Under the pieces are notes generated by a model. That model ran no database searches. It saw only the letters and a list, made by a program, of their open reading frames with translations, and was not told the origin of the DNA. DNA of 42,242 bases, from assembly GCA_026392535.1 (NCBI GenBank), contig JAPLBX010000078.1, positions 3,006-45,247 on the forward strand, written 5' to 3'. Made by a program: the position numbers and the translations under genes. Positions 15,414-24,226 of this stretch are shown in pieces; the stretch's first letter is position 1, and each line of letters starts with the position of its first letter. The stretch comes from Actinomycetota bacterium. Lineage in GTDB: Bacteria; Actinomycetota; Actinomycetes; S36-B12; UBA5976.

Positions 15414-18400
15414 GTGGCTTTGCGCCCCTCTGATAAGAACTCAGAACGTATTTCATTTTCTAAAATCACCGAACCTTTAGAGGTTCCAAACCTTCTTGCA
15501 CTGCAACGCGAATCATTTGATTGGCTTGTTGGCAATGAAGAATGGCAAAAGCGCGTTGCGCTTGCGAAATCTGAAGGACGAGTAGTTCCGGAAGTTTCTG
15601 GCCTCGAAGATATTTTCAGTGAGATTAGTCCAATCGAAGACAACCCAGCTAGCGAAGAAAAGAAGTCTCTGACTTTTGGTAGTCCGCAGTTCGAAGATCC
15701 TAAGTACACAATCGATGAGTGCAAGGAAAAAGACAAAACTTTCTCACGTCCACTTTATGTTGACGCTGAATTCATGAACCACAAGACTTACGAAATCAAG
15801 AAGCAAACAATCTTCTTGGGTGATTTCCCAATCATGACACCACAAGGTACTTTCATTATTAACGGTACCGAACGTGTTGTTGTTTCACAATTGGTTCGTT
15901 CACCGGGTGTTTATTTCAAGCGTGAAAAAGAAACTGGTTCTGAAGAAGGTGAGCTAATTGCTCAAATCATTCCTAACCGTGGCGCATGGTTGGAATTTGG
16001 TGTTGACAACAAAGATTCTGTTTGGGTGAAGGTTGACCGCAAGAAGAAGCAACCATTCGCAGTAATTCTTAAAGCACTAGGTCTTAGCGCTGAACAAATT
16101 CGCGACCGCTACAAAGATTACCCAATCTTGCTTGAATCTCTTGATAAAGATACTAATCAGACTCAAGATCAAGCTTTGCTAGATATTTACCGCAAGCTTC
16201 GTCCAGGTGAACCACCAACACTTGAAGCTGCCCGTCAACTTCTAGATAACTTCTACTTCAATCCAAAGCGTTATGACTTGGCAAAAGTGGGACGTCACAA
16301 AATCAACAAGAAGTTGGGTCTTAATCGGACATTGACCGATCAGGTTCTAACAATTGAAGATCTTGCTTACACAATCGAATATCTAGTTCGTTTGCATGCA
16401 AAGCAAAAGCAGATGACATCTCCAGCTGGTGATGTTCAAGTTGAAACCGACGAAATCGATCACTTGGGCAACCGCCGTCTTCGCACTGTTGGTGAATTGA
16501 TTCAAAATCAGGTTCGTACTGGTTTGCTACGTATGGAACGTGTTGTTCGCGAACGTATGACAACCCAAGAAGCTGAAGCGATCACACCAACTACGTTGAT
16601 CAACATCCGTCCACTTGTGGCATCAATTAAAGAGTTCTTCCAGACCTCACAGTTGTCACAGTTCATGGACCAAACAAACTCACTTTCAGGTCTAACACAC
16701 AAGCGCCGTTTGTCAGCGCTTGGACCTGGTGGTCTTTCACGTGAACGTGCAGGTTCAGAAGTTCGTGACGTTAACCCGTCTCACTACGGACGTATGTGCC
16801 CAATCGAAACTCCTGAAGGTCCAAACATTGGTTTGATTGGCTCACTTGCAACTTTCGCAAGCGTTAACGAATTTGGTTTCATCCAAACTCCATACCGCAA
16901 AGTTGTTGACGGCAAGATCACAACTGAAATTTCTTACCTAACTGCAGATGACGAAGAAAACTTCGTTATTGCACAGGCAAACACACCTTTGAATGCAAAG
17001 GGCGAATTTGCTGAAGAACTCGTTCTAGTCCGTACTCGTGGTGGCGAAGTTGATTACGTTGCTCCACGCCGCGTTAACTACATGGACGTTTCTCCAAAGC
17101 AGATGGTTTCGGTTGCAACCGCGATGATTCCATTCTTGGAGCATGACGATGCAAACCGCGCACTCATGGGCGCAAACATGCAACGTCAGGCAGTTCCTCT
17201 AGTTCGTACTGAAGCTCCACTTGTTGGAACCGGTATGGAAAAACGTGCTGCTCGTGACGCAAGCGATGTAGTTATCGCAAATAACTCTGGTGTGGTGCAG
17301 GAAGTTACTGCAGACAACATCACGATTATGAATGATGACTCAACATACTCTTACTACCCACTTTCAAAATTCAAGCGTTCAAACCAAGGAACATGTGTGA
17401 ATCAAAATCCACTTGTTGAATTGGGTGGACGCGTTGAAGATGGTCAAGTAATTGCTGACGGTCCGGCAACTAATGCTGGCGAAATGGCATTGGGTCGCAA
17501 CTTGCTAGTTGCATTCATGCCTTGGGAAGGTCACAACTACGAAGACGCGATCATCTTGTCACAACGCCTCGTTCAAGACGACGTACTTACTTCAATTCAT
17601 ATTGAAGAATACGAAGTTGATGCACGCGAAATTAAATTGGGTGTTGAAGAAATTACTCGCGACCTTCCAAACGTTAGTGATTCAAACCTTGCAAAACTTG
17701 ACGAACGCGGAATCATCTTCGTTGGAGCTGAAGTTAGCCCTGGCGACATCCTCGTTGGAAAGATCACACCAAAGGGTGAATCTGAACTAACCCCAGAAGA
17801 ACGTTTGCTACGCGCAATCTTCGGTGAAAAGGCTCGCGAAGTTCGCGATACTTCACTGAAAGTTCCACACGGTGAATCTGGTGTTGTTATTGACGTGAAG
17901 GTTTTTGATCGCAACGAAGGCGACGAACTACAAGCTCAGGTAAATCAGCTTGTTCGCGTTTACATTGCACAAAAGCGCAAGATCACCGCTGGTGACAAAC
18001 TTGCTGGCCGCCACGGTAACAAGGGTGTTATTGCAAAAATCTTGCCAGTTGAAGATATGCCGTTCCTTGAAGACGGAACTGCAGTCGACATCGTTTTGAA
18101 TCCACTTGGTGTACCAAGTCGTATGAACATCGGTCAGATTTTGGAAACTCACTTTGGTTGGGTAGCAAAAACTGGCTGGGATATCGTCGACAATCCAGAT
18201 TGGGCGAAGAACATTTCTGCAGAACACCGCAGCGGTGAACCAGGTTCAAAGCTTGCAACACCAGTATTCGATGGTGCACGTGAATCTGAAGTAACTGGTT
18301 TGCTGAAATCAACTCGTAAGTCTGCAAACGGCGAACGTCTTATCAACGAAGAAGGTAAGGCACGTTTGTTCGACGGACGAAGCGGCGAACCATTCCCAGG

Positions 18401-18869
18401 TCAAATCACTGTTGGCTACAAGTACGTCTTGAAGTTGCACCACTTGGTCGACGACAAGATGCACGCACGTTCAACCGGCCCTTACTCAATGGTTACACAA
18501 CAACCACTTGGAGGTAAGGCACAGTTCGGTGGACAGCGCTTTGGTGAAATGGAAGTTTGGGCTCTTGAAGCTTATGGAGCTTCATACGCACTTCAGGAAT
18601 TGTTGACTATCAAGTCTGACGACGTCCAAGGCCGCGTAAAAGTTTACGAAGCAATTGTTAAGGGCGAAAACATTCCTGAACCACGCATTCCAGAATCATT
18701 CCGCGTGCTCATCAAGGAAATGCACAGTCTTTGCCTCAATGTTGAAGTTCTGTCTAAAGCAGGCGAAGCCATTGAAATGCGCGAAACCACAGAAGACATC
18801 GATGCTCTCGGTGAAACTCTTGGAATCAATCTTTCGCGTCCAGAACCAAGCAGTGTAGAAGAGATTTAG
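15414..18869 (+). CDS. rpoB: DNA-directed RNA polymerase subunit beta
   Basis: 1151 residues. The start is GTG at 15414 with GGAAGGA five bases upstream; longer in-frame codons back to 15378 were rejected. The rifampicin region lies at residues 413-434 (QLSQFMDQ then TN, ending THKRRLS), with Asp419, His429 and Ser434 corresponding to E. coli 516, 526 and 531 in the sensitive state. Nearby positions are uncommon: Ser423 for Pro520, Ser448 for Phe545 and Asn454 for His551. The polymerase core motifs GRHGNKGV and KLHHLVDDKMHARSTGPYS are intact. rpoC follows after 11 bases. Confidence 0.98.
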   Translation: MALRPSDKNSERISFSKITEPLEVPNLLALQRESFDWLVGNEEWQKRVALAKSEGRVVPEVSGLEDIFSEISPIEDNPASEEKKSLTFGSPQFEDPKYTIDECKEKDKTFSRPLYVDAEFMNHKTYEIKKQTIFLGDFPIMTPQGTFIINGTERVVVSQLVRSPGVYFKREKETGSEEGELIAQIIPNRGAWLEFGVDNKDSVWVKVDRKKKQPFAVILKALGLSAEQIRDRYKDYPILLESLDKDTNQTQDQALLDIYRKLRPGEPPTLEAARQLLDNFYFNPKRYDLAKVGRHKINKKLGLNRTLTDQVLTIEDLAYTIEYLVRLHAKQKQMTSPAGDVQVETDEIDHLGNRRLRTVGELIQNQVRTGLLRMERVVRERMTTQEAEAITPTTLINIRPLVASIKEFFQTSQLSQFMDQTNSLSGLTHKRRLSALGPGGLSRERAGSEVRDVNPSHYGRMCPIETPEGPNIGLIGSLATFASVNEFGFIQTPYRKVVDGKITTEISYLTADDEENFVIAQANTPLNAKGEFAEELVLVRTRGGEVDYVAPRRVNYMDVSPKQMVSVATAMIPFLEHDDANRALMGANMQRQAVPLVRTEAPLVGTGMEKRAARDASDVVIANNSGVVQEVTADNITIMNDDSTYSYYPLSKFKRSNQGTCVNQNPLVELGGRVEDGQVIADGPATNAGEMALGRNLLVAFMPWEGHNYEDAIILSQRLVQDDVLTSIHIEEYEVDAREIKLGVEEITRDLPNVSDSNLAKLDERGIIFVGAEVSPGDILVGKITPKGESELTPEERLLRAIFGEKAREVRDTSLKVPHGESGVVIDVKVFDRNEGDELQAQVNQLVRVYIAQKRKITAGDKLAGRHGNKGVIAKILPVEDMPFLEDGTAVDIVLNPLGVPSRMNIGQILETHFGWVAKTGWDIVDNPDWAKNISAEHRSGEPGSKLATPVFDGARESEVTGLLKSTRKSANGERLINEEGKARLFDGRSGEPFPGQITVGYKYVLKLHHLVDDKMHARSTGPYSMVTQQPLGGKAQFGGQRFGEMEVWALEAYGASYALQELLTIKSDDVQGRVKVYEAIVKGENIPEPRIPESFRVLIKEMHSLCLNVEVLSKAGEAIEMRETTEDIDALGETLGINLSRPEPSSVEEI

Positions 18870-18880
18870 AGGTTATTGAC

Positions 18881-21800
18881 ATGGTTGACGACAGAGATGA
18901 TGGCGCAAGCAAGGTTGTAATTAGTCTTGCAAGTGTTGAGAACATTCGTAAATGGTCACACGGTGAAGTTAAGAAACCAGAGACCATTAACTACCGCACA
19001 CTCAAGCCAGAGAAAGACGGCTTGTTCTGCGAAAAGATCTTCGGTCCTACCAAAGACTGGGAATGTAACTGCGGTAAGTACAAGCGCGTACGCTTCAAAG
19101 GTATCGTTTGTGAACGCTGTGGTGTTGAAGTGACCCGTTCAAAAGTTCGTCGCGATCGCATGGGTCACATCGAACTTGCAGCACCTGTAACTCACATCTG
19201 GTACTTCAAGGGTGTTCCTAGCCGTCTTGGTTACTTGCTTGATGTTGCACCAAAAGACTTAGAAAAAGTTATCTACTTCGCCGCTTACATGGTTACACAT
19301 GTAGACGTTGATGGTCGCCACGAACATCTTCCACGTCTTGAATCAGAACTTGGCAAGCGCACAAAGCGTTTAGCTGAAAAGCGTGACGTTGAAATCGCTG
19401 CTCGTAGTGAAAAGATGGAAGCAGACTTAGCTGAACTCGAAGCCGAAGGCGCAAAGAGCGACGTCAAGCGCAAAGTTCGCGAAGGTGGCGAACGCGACAT
19501 GGCTGCCACTCGCAAAAACTACGACACCGAAATCGATCGAATTCAAAAGATTTTCGATCGCTTTAAGAATCTTAAGGTCCAAGACCTTGAAGGTGACGAC
19601 AAGCTATACCGTTCAATGCGTACCGAATACGGTAATTGGTTTGAAGGCAGCATGGGTGCTGCAGCAATCCAAAAGCGCCTAGAAACTTTTGACCTTGATG
19701 CAGAAGAAGCGAAACTAAAAGAAATCGTTACAACTGCTAAGGGTGCAAAGAAGATTCGTGCATTGAAGCGAATTGCAATTGTTCAATCATTTACTCAAAC
19801 CACAAACGAACCTAAGTCAATGGTTCTTGAAGCGGTTCCAGTTATGCCACCAGACCTACGTCCAATGGTGCAACTAGATGGTGGACGTTTTGCGACTTCA
19901 GATCTAAACGATCTTTACCGCCGCGTCATCAACCGCAACATTCGTTTGAAGCGTTTGCTTGATTTGAATGCACCAGAAATTATCGTTAATAACGAAAAGC
20001 GTATGCTTCAAGAATCTGTTGACGCATTGTTTGCTAACGGTCGCCGCGGTCGCGCAGTAACCGGCACTGGTGGAAATCGTCCGCTTAAGTCTTTGTCTGA
20101 CCTGCTTAAAGGTAAGCAAGGTCGTTTCCGTCAGAACTTGCTCGGAAAGCGCGTTGACTACTCAGGTCGTTCAGTTATCGTGGTTGGTCCACAGCTGAAA
20201 CTTCACCAATGTGGTCTTCCAAAACAAATGGCACTTGAATTGTTTAAGCCATTCGTTATGAAGCGCCTTGTTGATCTAAGCCACGCACAAAATATCAAGA
20301 GTGCAAAGCGCATGGTTGAACGTTCGAACACCGCAACCTCAATTGTTTGGGACGTTTTGGAAGAAGTAATTACTGAACATCCAGTATTACTAAACCGCGC
20401 ACCAACTTTGCACCGTTTGGGTATTCAAGCTTTCGAACCTAAGTTGATCGAAGGAAAAGCAATCCAGATTCACCCACTTGTATGTACTGCATTCAACGCA
20501 GACTTCGACGGTGACCAGATGGCTGTTCACGTTCCACTTAGTGCCGAAGCACAAGCTGAAGCCCGCATCTTGATGCTTTCTTCAAACAACATCTTGTCGC
20601 CAGCAAGCGGTAAGCCAATCACCACTCCTACACAGGACATGGTTCTTGGTATCTACCACCTAACTGGTCACGCTGATAAGGGTGTTGGCGAAGGCCGCGC
20701 ATTCACTGGTGTTGCTGAAGCAATCATGGCATTCGATCTAAATGAACTTGGATTGCAATCACTAGTCAAGATTCGTTTGAACAACGTAGTTGTCGACGGA
20801 ACTGCTTACGGTGAATCAGTAATTATTGAAACCACGATTGGTCGCGCATTGTTCAACGATGCACTTCCTGCGGACTACAAGTTCGTAAACACAGTGGTTG
20901 ACAAAAAGAAGTTGAGTGAAATCATTAACGATTTGGCTGAGCGCTATCCAAAGGTTGCAGTTGCTGGAACCCTAGATTCACTAAAGGATCTTGGTTTCTA
21001 CTGGGCAACTCGTTCTGGAGTATCAGTCGGTATTGAAGACGTAATCGTGCCAATTGAAAAGGCAGAATTGCTAGCCGAAGCTGAAATTAAGGCTGCCAAG
21101 GCAGACTCAAACTTCGAACGCGGCATCATTTCTGAATCAGAACGTCGCGAACAATTGGTAGCGATCTGGACCAAAGCAACAGACGATATTGCTGACAAGA
21201 TGGAAGCGAACTTCACAGGTTCAACAAATCCAGTTTGGCAGATGGCTGCATCCGGCGCTCGAGGCAACATGCTTCAGGTTCGTCAGCTTGCAGGTATGCG
21301 TGGTTTGGTGACAAACACCAAGGGTGAAATTATTCCGCGTCCGATTAAGTCGAACTTCCGTGAAGGTCTTTCGATGTTGGAGTACTTCATTTCTTCTTAC
21401 GGTGCACGTAAGGGTCTTGCAGACACCGCACTTCGTACCGCAGATGCTGGTTACCTAACTCGTCGTCTAGTTGACGTTTCCCAAGACGTAATCATTCGTG
21501 AATTTGATTGCGAAACTGAAAGCGGAGTTATCAAGACCATTGGTACTGATAAAGACGGTAAAGTTTCAAAGCACAAGAACGCAGAAGCAGCAGTTGTTTC
21601 TCGCACATTGGCTGAAGCAGTTAAAGACGCAAGCGGTAACGTAATTGCTAACGCAAATGAATACGTAACTGTTGAAACTCTTGACAGTTTTGTTGCAGCC
21701 GGCGTACTTGAAATCAAAGTTCGTTCAGTTCTTACATGCCGCAGCAAGTTAAGCGTTTGCGGAATGTGCTACGGAAAGAGCCTTGCTACAAACCGTCCAG

Positions 21801-22792
21801 TTGAAATTGGTGAAGCAGTCGGAATCATCGCTGCACAATCAATTGGTGAACCAGGAACTCAGCTAACAATGCGTACTTTCCACACCGGTGGTGTGGTTGG
21901 TGCCGGTGGTACTCGTGACATTACTCACGGTCTGCCACGCGTTGTTGAACTTTTCGAAGCTCGCGATCCAAAAGGTAAAGAATTCCTCAGCGATTTCGAT
22001 GGCATCGTAAAGATTGAATATGGCGAGAAAGTAAATATTCTTTCTATCGTTCCTGATTACGAAACTGACAAGAAGCCTTTGAAGCACAAGATTCTTAAGC
22101 GTGACTTCGATGGCAAGATTCTTGTTCAAGATGGCGAACATGTTTCAACCGGTCAGCAGTTGACTAAGGGAATCCGCGATGCGAAGGATGTACTTGCATA
22201 CTTCAACTCACGTGACACCCAAGACTTCTTAATCGATCAGGTTCAAGATGTTTACCGCGGTCAGGGTCAGAGCATCCACGACAAGCACATCGAAGTAATC
22301 GTGCGCCAAATGTTGCGCCGTGTTGTTATCACCGATCAAGGTGACAGCAACTACCTCGAAGGTGATTACGTTGATTCACTCGAATTGCGTTTGGTTAACG
22401 AAGAACTTCGTGCCGAAGGTAAGAAGACTGCATCAGGACGTAACGAACTTATGGGTATCACGAAGGCATCACTTGCAACCAACTCTTGGTTGTCAGCTGC
22501 TTCCTTCCAAGAAACTACAAAGGTTCTTACAACTGCAGCCCTCAAGCAACGCACTGACAATTTGCTTGGTCTGAAGGAAAACGTAATCTTGGGTAACTTG
22601 ATCCCAGCTGGTACTGGCTTGGCCAACTACCGCGATGTGGTTGTTGAACCAACTGAAGAAGCAAAGGCTGCGATGTACGCAAGCCGCAGCTCCTACGCAG
22701 ATGATTATGGCGACGGTGGCTTCGGCCAAGGCTCAGGAGAAGCGATTCCTCTGGACGATCTTCGCCTGACCAACTCACGCGATTACTACTAA
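18881..22792 (+). CDS. rpoC: DNA-directed RNA polymerase subunit beta-prime
   Basis: Catalytic largest subunit, 1303 residues, usual for actinobacteria. The N-terminal zinc finger is CNCGKYKRVRFKGIVCERCG. The catalytic motif NADFDGDQM holds Mg-binding Asp541, Asp543 and Asp545. The second zinc site uses the cysteines of LTCRSKLSVCGMCYG, and the trigger loop region MRTFHTGGVVGAGGTRDITHG is present (as two parts around GAGG). The C terminus has a Gly/Asp-rich tail. AGAGG is eight bases before the ATG. It forms an rpoBC operon closed by a terminator. Confidence 0.98.
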   Translation: MVDDRDDGASKVVISLASVENIRKWSHGEVKKPETINYRTLKPEKDGLFCEKIFGPTKDWECNCGKYKRVRFKGIVCERCGVEVTRSKVRRDRMGHIELAAPVTHIWYFKGVPSRLGYLLDVAPKDLEKVIYFAAYMVTHVDVDGRHEHLPRLESELGKRTKRLAEKRDVEIAARSEKMEADLAELEAEGAKSDVKRKVREGGERDMAATRKNYDTEIDRIQKIFDRFKNLKVQDLEGDDKLYRSMRTEYGNWFEGSMGAAAIQKRLETFDLDAEEAKLKEIVTTAKGAKKIRALKRIAIVQSFTQTTNEPKSMVLEAVPVMPPDLRPMVQLDGGRFATSDLNDLYRRVINRNIRLKRLLDLNAPEIIVNNEKRMLQESVDALFANGRRGRAVTGTGGNRPLKSLSDLLKGKQGRFRQNLLGKRVDYSGRSVIVVGPQLKLHQCGLPKQMALELFKPFVMKRLVDLSHAQNIKSAKRMVERSNTATSIVWDVLEEVITEHPVLLNRAPTLHRLGIQAFEPKLIEGKAIQIHPLVCTAFNADFDGDQMAVHVPLSAEAQAEARILMLSSNNILSPASGKPITTPTQDMVLGIYHLTGHADKGVGEGRAFTGVAEAIMAFDLNELGLQSLVKIRLNNVVVDGTAYGESVIIETTIGRALFNDALPADYKFVNTVVDKKKLSEIINDLAERYPKVAVAGTLDSLKDLGFYWATRSGVSVGIEDVIVPIEKAELLAEAEIKAAKADSNFERGIISESERREQLVAIWTKATDDIADKMEANFTGSTNPVWQMAASGARGNMLQVRQLAGMRGLVTNTKGEIIPRPIKSNFREGLSMLEYFISSYGARKGLADTALRTADAGYLTRRLVDVSQDVIIREFDCETESGVIKTIGTDKDGKVSKHKNAEAAVVSRTLAEAVKDASGNVIANANEYVTVETLDSFVAAGVLEIKVRSVLTCRSKLSVCGMCYGKSLATNRPVEIGEAVGIIAAQSIGEPGTQLTMRTFHTGGVVGAGGTRDITHGLPRVVELFEARDPKGKEFLSDFDGIVKIEYGEKVNILSIVPDYETDKKPLKHKILKRDFDGKILVQDGEHVSTGQQLTKGIRDAKDVLAYFNSRDTQDFLIDQVQDVYRGQGQSIHDKHIEVIVRQMLRRVVITDQGDSNYLEGDYVDSLELRLVNEELRAEGKKTASGRNELMGITKASLATNSWLSAASFQETTKVLTTAALKQRTDNLLGLKENVILGNLIPAGTGLANYRDVVVEPTEEAKAAMYASRSSYADDYGDGGFGQGSGEAIPLDDLRLTNSRDYY

Positions 22793-22803
22793 AAACCAAC
22801 TAA

Positions 22804-22837
22804 GAAGGCCCCCGGGGAACCGGGGGCCTTCTTTTTA
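22804..22837 (+). terminator. Rho-independent terminator after rpoC
   Basis: 12-bp stem GAAGGCCCCCGG/CCGGGGGCCTTC (22804-22815, 22820-22831) with loop GGAA, followed by TTTTT. Located directly after the rpoC stop. Confidence 0.95.
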
Positions 22838-23345
22838 CATAGAGCCAGCGGATTAAATAGTCCAGCGGCTCTTCCCTATATATAGGAGTTTTCTCTATAT
22901 AAAGGTGTGTTTTCACCCACATGAGTGCAAAGCCCAATCTGGCAAAATCTGGCCAATTTGATGGCTTAACCTCCCGATCCAAGGCAAAAGTGGACCCGGG
23001 GCAGGGGAGTTTTCGGCGTGTCGGGGCTGGAAATGAGGTTGGAAGCGGGTCTGTTTGCCTAATCTGCCGCCACGGCATTCCGCTTCGCGGACCTTCCTGG
23101 TTTTGGGCCGGATAACTCGTTTTGCAATTCACAAGCCTCATCCACTACTTTCACCGCCTGAGCCCGGCTCCTACCGGGTCTTGCCTGTGCGTATGCCAGG
23201 CCAAGACATTTCACGCATAAATGTGTGTGCGAATCTCTGATGAGATTGCAACACACCCGACCGCGTGGGTGGGAGAAGTGCAAGGAACAAAACCAACACG
23301 GTGAGAATAAAAAATGTTTTCACCACCAAGACATGGAGTACGTGA
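22838..23345 (+). other. 508-base structured leader/promoter region upstream of rpsL
   Basis: The longest non-coding stretch of the window. It holds a hairpin right after the rpoC terminator (AGAGCC-GGATT/AGTCC-GGCTCT, 22841-22872), the perfect palindrome CCTATATATAGG (22875-22886), a related copy CTATATAAAGGTG (22895-22907), and further down several small stems (ACATTT/AAATGT near 23208-23226, GGTGA/TCACC at 23300-23324). A possible promoter is TTGCAA (23122-23127) with TACTTT (23146-23151), spacing 18. Short open frames here look like chance: no ribosome site and no recognisable protein. Confidence 0.6.
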
Positions 23346-23720
23346 GTGCCAACAATTCAACAGCTGGTCCGTAAAGGTCGCCAGAGTAAAGTTGTAAAAA
23401 GCAAGACACCTGCATTGAAGGGTTCACCTCAACGCCGTGGTGTGTGTACACGTGTGTACACAACTACACCAAAGAAACCAAACTCTGCATTGCGCAAAGT
23501 TGCACGCGTTCGTTTGACATCAGGTATGGAAATAACTGCGTACATTCCAGGTGAAGGTCACAACTTGCAAGAACACAGCATCGTGCTTGTTCGTGGCGGT
23601 CGTGTAAAAGATCTTCCAGGTGTTCGTTACAAAATCGTTCGTGGATCACTAGATACACAAGGTGTTAAGAATCGTAAACAATCACGTAGCCGTTATGGTG
23701 CAAAGAAGGTGAAGGGCTAA
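23346..23720 (+). CDS. rpsL: 30S ribosomal protein S12
   Basis: Decoding-centre protein of 124 residues. The start is GTG at 23346 with GGAG seven bases upstream. The conserved loop TTPKKPNSALRK has the wild-type lysines at 43/44, and GGRVKDLPGVRY keeps the second lysine, so the protein is of the streptomycin-sensitive type. First gene of the str operon. The stop overlaps the rpsG start in TAATG. Confidence 0.98.
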   Translation: MPTIQQLVRKGRQSKVVKSKTPALKGSPQRRGVCTRVYTTTPKKPNSALRKVARVRLTSGMEITAYIPGEGHNLQEHSIVLVRGGRVKDLPGVRYKIVRGSLDTQGVKNRKQSRSRYGAKKVKG

Positions 23721-24190
23721 TGCCACGTAAAGGTCCAGCTCCAAAACGTCCACTAGTTGTAGATCCAGTTTATGCATCACAACTTGTGACTCAATTGGTT
23801 AACAAAGTTTTGCTAGATGGTAAGAAGTCAACTGCAGAAGCAATCGTTTACGGTGCTCTTGAAGGTTGCCGCGAAAAATCTGGTATTGATCCAGTTCTTA
23901 CTTTGAAAAAAGCACTAGACAACATCAAACCAACTCTTGAAGTTCGTAGCCGTCGTGTTGGTGGCGCTACTTACCAAGTTCCAGTTGAAGTTAAGCCTGC
24001 TCGCGCAGTAACACTTTCACTTCGTTGGTTGCTTACATACTCACGCGCACGTCGCGAAAAGACAATGACCGAACGTTTGATGAATGAAATTCTTGATGCA
24101 TCAAATGGACTTGGCGCAGCTGTAAAGAAGCGCGAAGACACCCACAAAATGGCAGAAGCTAACAAGGGTTTTGCACATTACCGCTGGTAA
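23720..24190 (+). CDS. rpsG: 30S ribosomal protein S7
   Basis: Primary 16S 3'-domain assembly protein, 156 residues. Begins MPRKGPAPKRP and carries the S7 signature region DPVYASQLVTQLVNKVLLDG and the RVGGATYQVPVEV segment; ends with HKMAEANKGFAHYRW. Starts one base inside the rpsL stop codon (TAATG), so translation is coupled. Confidence 0.98.
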   Translation: MPRKGPAPKRPLVVDPVYASQLVTQLVNKVLLDGKKSTAEAIVYGALEGCREKSGIDPVLTLKKALDNIKPTLEVRSRRVGGATYQVPVEVKPARAVTLSLRWLLTYSRARREKTMTERLMNEILDASNGLGAAVKKREDTHKMAEANKGFAHYRW

Positions 24191-24226
24191 ACGAAAACAC
24201 ACACGAGAAGTAACGGAGCTATAGAA

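Noticed and set aside
15296..15736. 146-residue minus-strand open frame over the rpoB start
   Set aside because: Overlaps conserved rpoB codons and has no independent signal.
22921..23115. Possible 64-residue protein in the rpsL leader
   Set aside because: No Shine-Dalgarno, no recognisable motif, and it overlaps inverted repeats of the leader.
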